Below are positions 47,217 through 54,467 of a stretch of 64,000 nucleotides of DNA, piece by piece. The translations under genes and the position numbers were made by a program. The notes beneath the pieces were generated by a model, which saw only the letters and a program-made list of their open reading frames with translations, made no database searches and was not told the origin of the DNA. Positions within the stretch are counted from its first letter, which is position 1. Every line of letters begins with the position of its first letter. The DNA comes from Sphingobacteriia bacterium (GTDB lineage: Bacteria > Bacteroidota > Bacteroidia > Bacteroidales > UBA7960): assembly GCA_011390785.1 (NCBI GenBank), contig JAABRR010000008.1:89584-153583 (forward strand), given 5' to 3'.

Positions 47217-48527
47217 ATGAATTTACCTGAAATAACAACCAAAAAGGTTTTAGCCCTTTTAAATGACCCTGAATATGTAATTATTGACACCCGGCCTGCC
47301 GAAGCATACAATGGCTGGAAGATAAACAATGAAACCCGGAGCGGGCATATAAAAGGCAGCCGGACTCTACCGTTAAAATGGGCACAGTATATTGATTGGA
47401 TCGAAATCGTAAGACACAAAAACATTTTGCCAACTCACAGCATTATCCTATATGGGTATAACGAAAATGAAATCCTTGAAGTAGCCAAACGATTTACTGA
47501 TGCGGGTTACGAAAATCTGTTTATCTACAAACACTTCATCGACGAATGGAGCGTTGATGAGAGTTTGCCAATGGATAAAATGGACCGCTACAAGAACCTG
47601 GTTTACCCCGCATGGCTCAACGAACTTATCAAATCAAACAATGCCCCGGAGTATGAGAATGGAAAGAATTACGTTGTCTGCCATGCTCATTATCGCAACT
47701 ACGATGACTACCTTCAGGATCATATTCCTGGAGCCATTGCTCTCGACACCCTGGAATTGGAGGCCCCCGAAACCTGGAACCGACGTTCACCCGAGGAATT
47801 AAAATTGGCCCTGGAGAAGCATGGAATCACAAGCAACACAACGGTAATTCTTTACGGACGATTTTCTTTCCCCGACAATAACGACCCGTTCCCTGGAAGT
47901 GCTGCCGGCCAGTTAGGAGCCATCCGTTGTGCACTAATCATGATGTACGCAGGAGTTAAGGATGTCAGGGTACTTAACGGGGGTATGGCTGCCTGGGAAT
48001 CTGAACAATACGAGATTGAAAAAATAATCAATACTCCTGTTCAGGTGGCTGATTATGGCGCATCCATACCGATGCATCCCGAATTAATTGTTGATTTGGA
48101 TGAAGCAAAACAAATGATAGCTTCCAGCGATAAAGATATTGTTTGCACGCGCAGCTGGCCGGAATATATTGGAGAGGTTAGCGGCTACAACTACATCAAA
48201 AAGAAAGGAAGAATACCCGGCGCAGTCTATGTAAACAACGGATCAGATGCCTACCGGATGGAAAACTATCAGAACCTTGATTATACTACCCGTGAGTTTA
48301 ATGAAATAGTGAAAATGTGGAGAGAAGCGGGAGTGACACCCGACAAACATCTGGCCTTTTATTGTGGCACTGGCTGGCGGGGCAGCGAAGCATTTTACAA
48401 TGCATGGTTGCTCGGATGGCCCCGCGTATCGGTATTTGATGGCGGATGGTTCGAATGGAGTAACGACCCCAATAATCCTGTTGAAACAGGTATTCCGGAA
48501 GAACAATTCTCTAACAATGAAAATTGA
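47217..48527 (+). CDS. eanB: Triple-rhodanese sulfurtransferase, probable EanB (anaerobic ergothioneine synthase)
   Basis: Protein of 436 aa made of three rhodanese-like domains: about 5-120, 135-285 and 290-430. Only the last has a catalytic-loop cysteine, Cys383 in FYCGTGWRGSEAF; the corresponding loops of domains 1 and 2 read LYGYNENE and LYGRFSFP. In Chlorobium limicola EanB, as I recall, the active cysteine is Cys412 with Tyr411, Tyr353, Thr414 and Arg417. Here Tyr382, Thr385 and Arg388 match, and Tyr324 (VSGYNYI) keeps the 59-residue spacing. EanB moves sulfur from persulfide directly onto hercynine to give ergothioneine without oxygen. The EgtD gene just upstream supplies hercynine. 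A thiosulfate or mercaptopyruvate sulfurtransferase is the alternative. Confidence 0.78.
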   Translation: MNLPEITTKKVLALLNDPEYVIIDTRPAEAYNGWKINNETRSGHIKGSRTLPLKWAQYIDWIEIVRHKNILPTHSIILYGYNENEILEVAKRFTDAGYENLFIYKHFIDEWSVDESLPMDKMDRYKNLVYPAWLNELIKSNNAPEYENGKNYVVCHAHYRNYDDYLQDHIPGAIALDTLELEAPETWNRRSPEELKLALEKHGITSNTTVILYGRFSFPDNNDPFPGSAAGQLGAIRCALIMMYAGVKDVRVLNGGMAAWESEQYEIEKIINTPVQVADYGASIPMHPELIVDLDEAKQMIASSDKDIVCTRSWPEYIGEVSGYNYIKKKGRIPGAVYVNNGSDAYRMENYQNLDYTTREFNEIVKMWREAGVTPDKHLAFYCGTGWRGSEAFYNAWLLGWPRVSVFDGGWFEWSNDPNNPVETGIPEEQFSNNEN

Positions 48528-48590
48528 GAAAAAAAATTCACAAATTTGCACCAGGTTGTTTCCTATTATTCAATTCATTTTTTAGGTTTT

Positions 48591-49241
48591 ATGAGAGAAG
48601 TATTTCCGGTAACTGTGCTTGGCAACAAAAAAATTGCATCCAATAGCTGGTTGCTAAGCTTTAAGCGCAACTTTGAATTCACTGCCGGCCATGTTATCGG
48701 CATAACCCTTTACAATAATCTTGAACCCCGACTTTATAGTATTGCAAGCGGTACCCAACAAAATGAAGTATGGATACTCTATACCGTAAAGCCTGACGGA
48801 TTGCTCACTCCACCCCTTTCTGCAGCAAAACCTGGAGAAACAATTTACCTAACGAAACCTTTTGGCAATTTTATCTGTAAGGATGATGAAGCTATCTGGA
48901 TTGCCACTGGTACAGGCGTTGCACCGTTTGCTTCGATGTTTTTTTCGGGGCAGCATAAAAACAAAACATTAATACAGGGAAGCCGCAATTTTGAAACACT
49001 CTATTTTTACAATCATTTCAAAAATGAAATGGGTAATAATTACAAGCCTTGCTGCAGCAAGCAAGATCAGAAAGATTGTTTCAACGGCAGGGTGACAGAT
49101 TACCTGGAAAAACAAGAATCCATTAAAACCGGTATTCCTTACTACCTTTGTGGAATTGCCGAAATGGTGGTAGATACAAGAGATCTTCTTATTGAACGCG
49201 GTGTACCTTTTAACAAGATAATGGCCGAAATTTTCTTTTAA
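48591..49241 (+). CDS. Ferredoxin-NADP reductase-like flavoprotein
   Basis: FAD/NAD(P)-binding oxidoreductase of 216 aa. The ATG at 48591 gives MREVFPVTVLGNKKI; an upstream in-frame TTG is less likely. The FAD site is EPRLYSIASG (about 46-55, the RxYS motif). The NAD(P) site begins AIWIATGTGVAPFASMFFSG (about 101-120), and the C-terminal YYLCGIAEMVVDTRDLLIERG and aromatic terminus (EIFF) are typical of the FNR superfamily. It follows the rhodanese gene by 63 bp on the same strand. It could supply electrons for sulfur transfer or persulfide turnover, but this is inference from position. Confidence 0.85.
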   Translation: MREVFPVTVLGNKKIASNSWLLSFKRNFEFTAGHVIGITLYNNLEPRLYSIASGTQQNEVWILYTVKPDGLLTPPLSAAKPGETIYLTKPFGNFICKDDEAIWIATGTGVAPFASMFFSGQHKNKTLIQGSRNFETLYFYNHFKNEMGNNYKPCCSKQDQKDCFNGRVTDYLEKQESIKTGIPYYLCGIAEMVVDTRDLLIERGVPFNKIMAEIFF

Positions 49242-49400
49242 ATAGTCCTGGCAAGAAAAACCCAGGTTATCCATATAAAAATACTTTTAACAGGTATTCG
49301 TAAGATTGCTTCGCTAAGTTCTACGTTACACTCATTCTTTAACCAGGCAATTACAACACATAGTAAATAATTTTGCCGATCACTTTGAAAAAACACGAAA

Positions 49401-50444
49401 ATGAATAATCCCATCCCCAAAGAACCCTTGTTTGGAAAAACACTTTCTCAACTAATAGATCTGGTTGATGAACAGAAAATGCCTGCCTTTACAGCAGCTC
49501 AAATTGCCGACTGGCTCTACAAGAAGCCTGTTAGTTCTATTCAGGAGATGACCAATATTTCCAAAAAACACAGGGATGTACTGGATAGTAAATATTCATT
49601 CGGCCTGTCCGATCCTGTTAAAGTTCAGGAATCGGTTGATGGTACAAAAAAATACCTGTACCAATCTGCAATGGGGAAATTTATTGAAGCCGCCTACATA
49701 CCAGAATATAGCCGGAGTACTTTATGCGTTTCATCGCAGGTGGGATGTAAAATGGGTTGCCTTTTTTGTATGACCGGAAAACAGGGATTCCAGGGACAGC
49801 TTAGTGCCGGTGAAATCGTAAACCAAATAAGAAGCTTGCCCGAAAGAGACCAGCTCACCAACATTGTTTATATGGGAATGGGAGAACCTTTTGATAATCT
49901 TGAAGGTGTTATGCAAAGTCTCGAAATACTCACATCCGATTGGGGTTTTGCTATGAGTCCGAAAAGAATTACGGTTTCAACTATTGGCATTATCCCAGCC
50001 ATGAAAGTTTTTCTGGAAAAGAGCAACAGCCATCTTGCAGTAAGCCTTCATTCGCCTTTTGAAGATGAAAGAAGAAAATTAATGCCAGTAGAAAATGTGT
50101 ATTCTCTTCCTGAAGTATTAAAGACAATAAAAGAATTTCCCCTGGGCAAACAACGTCGTATTTCTTTTGAATATATTGTATTTAAAGACCTGAATCATAG
50201 CCAGAAACATGCAAACGAACTGGCAAAAATACTTAATGGCATCCGCTGTAGGATAAATCTTTTGTATTTTCATCCCATTCCCAATACCCCTCTTGAAGCT
50301 CCAACCGCCGAAGTTATAGAAACTTTCAAACGAGCCCTTGAAGCCAAGGGACTTACTACAACAATCCGAAAATCAAGAGGCCAGGATATATATGCGGCCT
50401 GTGGTATGCTTTCAACCAAAGAACTTCTAAAAACTGCCACTTAA
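49401..50444 (+). CDS. rlmN: Dual-specificity 23S rRNA/tRNA (adenine-C2) methyltransferase RlmN
   Basis: Radical-SAM enzyme of 347 aa that methylates C2 of A2503 in 23S rRNA and A37 in some tRNAs. The cluster-binding cysteines are in VGCKMGCLFCMTGKQGF. The N-terminal accessory domain (about 1-90) includes PAFTAAQIADWLYKKPV. The second methyl-carrying cysteine near the C-terminus is in GQDIYAACGML. Other markers are NIVYMGMGEPFDN and RISFEYIVFKDLNHS. A -7-like TAATTTTG lies at 49368-49375, just upstream. Confidence 0.96.
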   Translation: MNNPIPKEPLFGKTLSQLIDLVDEQKMPAFTAAQIADWLYKKPVSSIQEMTNISKKHRDVLDSKYSFGLSDPVKVQESVDGTKKYLYQSAMGKFIEAAYIPEYSRSTLCVSSQVGCKMGCLFCMTGKQGFQGQLSAGEIVNQIRSLPERDQLTNIVYMGMGEPFDNLEGVMQSLEILTSDWGFAMSPKRITVSTIGIIPAMKVFLEKSNSHLAVSLHSPFEDERRKLMPVENVYSLPEVLKTIKEFPLGKQRRISFEYIVFKDLNHSQKHANELAKILNGIRCRINLLYFHPIPNTPLEAPTAEVIETFKRALEAKGLTTTIRKSRGQDIYAACGMLSTKELLKTAT

Positions 50445-50451
50445 GAGTATT

Positions 50452-50481
50452 AAAAAAGGCCTGAAAAAGTTTTCAGGCCTT
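50452..50481. terminator. Bidirectional terminator between rlmN and the coiled-coil lipoprotein
   Basis: A 12-bp inverted repeat AAGGCCTGAAAA/TTTTCAGGCCTT (50456-50467, 50470-50481). On the minus strand it ends in six T residues, a good terminator for the lipoprotein gene. On the plus strand the T tract is interrupted, so it is weaker for rlmN. Confidence 0.75.
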
Positions 50482-50504
50482 AATTAAAACTGTTTTTTTT
50501 TAAT

Positions 50505-50921
50505 CTATTCATTATCCAGCATCTCTCTAACTTTTTTAGAGACTTCGTTGGTTTTTTCTCTCGCTTTAGTGGTTGCTTCAGAAGCTTTTTTAACCACATC
50601 ATTCCAATTTTCAAGAGATGCTTCCTTAAGTTTTTCAATTTCTGAAGCAAGCATATCGCGTTGCTTTGAAAGCTCTGCCCGGGCTGCTTCCAGATCTTCT
50701 TTGACTTGCCCGGTAGCCGAATCAAGTTCTTCATCCAGATATTCAATCCGACTTTCGATATCATCTCTTATTTTATTGATATTCTCTACAGTCTGATTTT
50801 TGGTTTCTTCCAGTTTTCTCTGTGCTTCTTTTTTCTGCCCACCCGCACATCCAACAAGTGCAATTGAGAACAAAAATGCAAACACCATCATAATTTGTGA
50901 AATTCTCTTTTGATTTTTCAT
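50505..50921 (-). CDS. Coiled-coil lipoprotein of unknown function
   Basis: Small lipoprotein of 138 aa. The ATG at 50921 gives MKNQKRISQIMMVFAFLFSI followed by lipobox ALVGC, with lipid on about Cys25. The remaining 110 residues are highly charged and helical with heptad-like spacing (ESRIEYLDEELDSATGQVKE, DMLASEIEKLKEASLENWND), a clear coiled coil. A -7-like TAAATTTG at 50973-50966 (minus) lies between this ATG and the farther one at 50990, which supports the shorter start. It may be a periplasmic spacer in the manner of Lpp-type proteins. No family was recognised. Confidence 0.82.
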   Translation of the reverse strand: MKNQKRISQIMMVFAFLFSIALVGCAGGQKKEAQRKLEETKNQTVENINKIRDDIESRIEYLDEELDSATGQVKEDLEAARAELSKQRDMLASEIEKLKEASLENWNDVVKKASEATTKAREKTNEVSKKVREMLDNE

Positions 50922-51420
50922 TTTATATACATTTTTATGTGAGATGTTTTCCTTGAATAAGAAAACAAATTTAACAAAATCGGCTAACATAAAAAAGAGA
51001 AACCCACTTAAATTTACATCATAAAGTATCTGATTTTAAATCGGTTCTCATAAATTTATAACATACTAAACAAAAATGAAATAAAGATGGGAAAATCCCT
51101 TATAAATATAATCTTTTACAAAAAACAGATAATTGCCCCGATATTTTTCTTCGAACAACGATTATGAATTTAAAGTTAAAAATGTATTAAAGTATGACTA
51201 CACAATAAAAACAAATTGATTTTAGTTTTCAAACAATTGCCCTTGCTTTTTTGTAAGGTTGCATAAAATAATAATCTAGTTTCCAATCAAATCATCAAAA
51301 TTCAGCAATAAACTGATTCAAGAGTTTTATTATTGTTTTACTTTTGCATCTTAAATTTCAAATGAATCAGATCACAGTTTTTTATTTAAGAAATATATTT
51401 AGTTAATTTTTCATATCTCC
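50922..51420. other. AT-rich intergenic region upstream of the PLP decarboxylase operon
   Basis: About 500 bp without a credible gene. A -7-like TACTTTTG at 51339-51346 would start the decarboxylase operon with a leader of about 68 nt, but no clear -33 box was found. No RNA structure was recognised. Confidence 0.4.
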
Positions 51421-52875
51421 ATGTCTCAGAATACTATCCTTAAAGATCTGTTCCAGGTAATACAAGAATACGCCCAGGTTATACAAAACGAAAATGAAAA
51501 GGTAGTTGATTTTACAAGTCCAAAGGATCTTGCCAATATTATAAGCTTCCCTGTAGATGAAGAAGGAATATCTGATGAAGCTTTTAAAGATTTAATGCAA
51601 AAATACCTTCAATATTCTGCCCGTACCGGACATAAGCAATTTATGAATCAACTATTTTCAGGACTGAATTTACCAGCTTTTGCCGGCGATGTGCTTACAT
51701 CCATTAACAATACATCAATGTATACCTACGAAGTTGCTCCCGTAGCTACAATGATAGAAAACGAAATGATCGGGCTTATGAGTAGTTTTGCCGGATATAA
51801 AAATGGTGAAGGAATTTTCGTTACCGGTGGTAGCAATGCAAATCTTATTGCTATGTTTTCAGCCAGAAACCATGCATATCCACAAACAAAGTTTAATGGA
51901 ATAGTGCCCAACAGCAAGCTAAAGGCTTTTGTTAGTGAAGATGCCCATTATTCTTATGAAAATGCCGCCAATATTCTCGGAATAGGAGCTCATAATGTTG
52001 TAAAAGTTCCTGTAGACAAAAATGGCTCAATGATTCCTTCAGAACTGGAAAAGGCTTTAAAAAAATCAAAATCAGAAAACGAAATACCTTTCTTTGTTGG
52101 TGCCACATGCGGCACTACTGTGAGAGCAGCTTTTGACCCTCTGGATAAATTATCAGTAATTTGTCAAAATAATAAGATATGGTTTCATGCTGATGGGGCT
52201 TTTGGTGGATCATTAATTATGAGCCCCAAAAACCACCACCTTTTTAAAGGATTAGAATTAACTGATTCTTTTGCATGGGATGCACATAAATTAATGAATA
52301 TTCCTCTTATCAGCTCCGTATTGCTAGTAAAGGAAAAGGGTACTTTAAAATTTAACCTTTCCGACATTAATACAGATTACATCTATCATGAAAATAGCGA
52401 AATCGAAGATTTGGGCAAAAAAAGCATTCAATGTGGCCGAAGGGTTGATGCTGCGAAATTGTGGTTTGCATGGAAATATTACGGACTAAAAGGCTATGCA
52501 GAAAAAATGGACCATTTGATGGATTTGGCAAAATATGCTGAAAGCCTGGTAGAAAAAACCGAAAAGCTTAAAATGTTCGTACCGAGACAATCCTTAACAG
52601 TTTGCTTTCGCTATATCCCAGAATTTTCAACGAACCTTGACGAATTTAATTTCAAAATCAGGGAGAATCTTCGCCTAAAAGGCAAGAGTCTGGTAAACGT
52701 AGCATGGATAAACAAAACACTGGTAATTCGGTTCATCATTTCAAACTCTGAAAGTCAGCGTAGTGATATTGATCAATTTTTTAAAAATTTTATGCTTGAG
52801 GCATCAGAGTTAGAAATACAAATGAATTCTGAGAATTTAGAATCAAATGATAAGAATTTAATACCAACCAAATAA
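51421..52875 (+). CDS. Group II PLP-dependent amino-acid decarboxylase
   Basis: Fold-type I enzyme of 484 aa of the glutamate / aromatic / diaminobutyrate decarboxylase group. The PLP-binding lysine is Lys290 in SFAWDAHKLMN. The aspartate that holds the pyridine nitrogen is in WFHADGAFGGSL (about 259-270). Other landmarks are FVTGGSNANLIAMFSARNHA and the SEDAHYSYENAANILGIG stacking-histidine region. Substrate specificity cannot be read reliably. The stop overlaps the start of the next gene (TAATG), so translation is coupled. With the two following genes it forms a compact operon. Confidence 0.9.
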   Translation: MSQNTILKDLFQVIQEYAQVIQNENEKVVDFTSPKDLANIISFPVDEEGISDEAFKDLMQKYLQYSARTGHKQFMNQLFSGLNLPAFAGDVLTSINNTSMYTYEVAPVATMIENEMIGLMSSFAGYKNGEGIFVTGGSNANLIAMFSARNHAYPQTKFNGIVPNSKLKAFVSEDAHYSYENAANILGIGAHNVVKVPVDKNGSMIPSELEKALKKSKSENEIPFFVGATCGTTVRAAFDPLDKLSVICQNNKIWFHADGAFGGSLIMSPKNHHLFKGLELTDSFAWDAHKLMNIPLISSVLLVKEKGTLKFNLSDINTDYIYHENSEIEDLGKKSIQCGRRVDAAKLWFAWKYYGLKGYAEKMDHLMDLAKYAESLVEKTEKLKMFVPRQSLTVCFRYIPEFSTNLDEFNFKIRENLRLKGKSLVNVAWINKTLVIRFIISNSESQRSDIDQFFKNFMLEASELEIQMNSENLESNDKNLIPTK

Positions 52876-53567
52876 TGTACATTTCCCCCAAAGATATCAA
52901 GCCCACACACGAAGGATTTGCAGTGGCTCTGGCATGGCCTGGCACTTATTGTAAACAGGCCGGTGCCTGGTATGATGGTTTTATGAGGCTGTTAGGTTTT
53001 AACCGTAACTATTTTTACAAAGCCGGGCATGCTGCATCTGTTGTTATTGATGGAGAAACCGGTAATTGTTACTATTTTGATTTTGGCCGATATCATGCAC
53101 CTTATGCTCATGGGCGGGTTAGAAGTGGAGACACTGACCATGATCTGGAAATGAAAACAAAAGCCATCATCTCTGATGATAAGAAAAAAATATTAAATTT
53201 TGAAGAAATCCTTATAGAGCTGGCTAATAATGAAGCCTGTCATGGCACAGGCCCACTTTATGGTTCTTACAAGAAGACAAATTTTGCAAGAGCTTATTCA
53301 AAAGCCTTAAAAATGCAAAACGATAGCCCTATAATTTATGGTCCGTTTATTTTTGGTGGAACAAATTGCTCACGATTCGTTAGCACAGTAATAAGGGCGG
53401 GGCTCCCTTATTCATTTACCCGTTTCAAGGTAAGAAGTTTTGTACCTCTTACTCCTACCCCACTAAACAATGTGGCTAATCTTGGCAAGGTTCACAAAAT
53501 TTATCCTTCTTTTAAAAAAGAAGCTGAATTAAAACCCATCACAACAAAGAAAATCAATTATGCCTGA
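52875..53567 (+). CDS. Predicted permuted papain-like (NlpC/P60-YiiX type) protein
   Basis: Protein of 230 aa that I cannot place in a named family with certainty. It has a histidine in a strand start, His52 in KAGHAASVVIDGETGNCYYF, and a cysteine at a helix start, Cys165 in GGTNCSRFVSTVIRAGL. Histidine before cysteine is the order of circularly permuted NlpC/P60 (YiiX/LRAT-like) enzymes, which act as amidases, peptidases or acyltransferases on thioester intermediates. No signal peptide is seen, so it should be cytoplasmic. Its ATG overlaps the stop of the decarboxylase and its end overlaps the next gene. The joint operon suggests it acts on the amine product. Confidence 0.7.
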   Translation: MYISPKDIKPTHEGFAVALAWPGTYCKQAGAWYDGFMRLLGFNRNYFYKAGHAASVVIDGETGNCYYFDFGRYHAPYAHGRVRSGDTDHDLEMKTKAIISDDKKKILNFEEILIELANNEACHGTGPLYGSYKKTNFARAYSKALKMQNDSPIIYGPFIFGGTNCSRFVSTVIRAGLPYSFTRFKVRSFVPLTPTPLNNVANLGKVHKIYPSFKKEAELKPITTKKINYA

Positions 53568-53883
53568 TCTAAAATGGTTAAAAACTACACTGGCTGTTCC
53601 TGACAAGAAACATGAACAGGTACCTGACAAAGCTCAATGGCTTAGCGGTGAAGGTGCAGGATCATGGTTCTTTATACAAGAAACATCAGCTACCGAATTT
53701 GAAATTACCCGGTTTTCTGAAAAAGGAATAGTTGAATGTAAAAGTACTTTTGAATGTGTTTCTGAAACATCATTTCATATCAGTCAATCCTTTCAGTTTA
53801 TTCATCTAAGCCATTGCAAAGAAGTACGTATCTCTCAAAACAACAGAACCTATCTGTTTGTGAGAAAAGAAAGAATTATTTGA
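53560..53883 (+). CDS. Small beta-rich protein, operon partner (possibly DUF6695)
   Basis: Protein of 107 aa starting inside the end of the preceding gene (8-bp overlap). The sequence VPDKAQWLSGEGAGSWFFIQ and the FQFIHLSHCKEVRI stretch suggest an all-beta fold. I recall similar small proteins annotated DUF6695 in Bacteroidota but cannot verify it. No catalytic motif is visible. Translational coupling to the papain-like gene suggests a stable complex or a regulatory subunit. Confidence 0.7.
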   Translation: MPDLKWLKTTLAVPDKKHEQVPDKAQWLSGEGAGSWFFIQETSATEFEITRFSEKGIVECKSTFECVSETSFHISQSFQFIHLSHCKEVRISQNNRTYLFVRKERII

Positions 53884-53962
53884 TTATTTTTTGTCAGGAA
53901 TATACAAACATCCCGACTCATTGAGCAATACTCCTTATTAGTAAACTTAATTGCTCAATATT

Positions 53963-54415
53963 ATGAAATCAAAAAACATTTTTAGTACAATTCTTACAGG
54001 ATTTTTTCTGGCTATTCTCATCTCTTTTTCTGCCAGGGCAGAAATCCCAAACACATTGAAAGTTCATAGCGGTAGCTTCGAAAGTGCCCTAAATGAAGCA
54101 TCAAAAAACAATCAGCTTGTTTTTGTAAAAGTATATACAGAATGGTGTGGTTGGTGTAAGCGTATGGATTCTAAAACCCTGGGCGATGAAGGTGTAATCT
54201 TGCACCTTAATCAAAACTTTATTACCCTGAAAATAGATGCAGAAAAAGGAGAAGGCCCCTTATTTTCAGAAACTCATGATGCTAAAAACTTCCCTACTAT
54301 TATATTCTTTTCGCCCACCGGAGAGATAGTTCATCGTTTTAAGGGTTTTAAGAATGCTGATAATTTCTTAAAAGAAGCAATGCTGGCTGAGGAAAAATAC
54401 GAAAGCACCAAATAG
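53963..54415 (+). CDS. Exported thioredoxin-fold protein
   Basis: Periplasmic thiol-redox protein of 150 aa. The ATG at 53963 starts MKSKNIFSTILTGFFLAILI, a signal peptide that ends near ARAE; the upstream TTG would only add four residues. The thioredoxin active site is TEWCGWCKRMDSKT (about 56-69), and the cis-proline loop is AKNFPTIIFFSPTG. The WCGWCK motif is typical of thioredoxin_7-like and DsbD-gamma-like proteins in Bacteroidota. It is followed by a strong terminator and has no clear partner. Confidence 0.9.
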   Translation: MKSKNIFSTILTGFFLAILISFSARAEIPNTLKVHSGSFESALNEASKNNQLVFVKVYTEWCGWCKRMDSKTLGDEGVILHLNQNFITLKIDAEKGEGPLFSETHDAKNFPTIIFFSPTGEIVHRFKGFKNADNFLKEAMLAEEKYESTK

Positions 54416-54434
54416 CCTGCATTAATAGGTCTTG

Positions 54435-54467
54435 AAAAACCGCAACAAAATTGGTTGCGGTTTTTTT
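54435..54467 (+). terminator. Rho-independent terminator after the thioredoxin gene
   Basis: Stem CCGCAAC/GTTGCGG (54440-54446, 54454-54460) with a 7-nt loop, preceded by five A and followed by seven T. It overlaps the stop codon of the convergent permease gene (54466-54468) and may work both ways. Confidence 0.85.

Noticed and set aside
47217..48527. Rhodanese as an ordinary thiosulfate sulfurtransferase
   Set aside because: Three domains instead of two, the YCGTGWRG loop and the neighbouring EgtD gene fit EanB better; kept as an alternative only.
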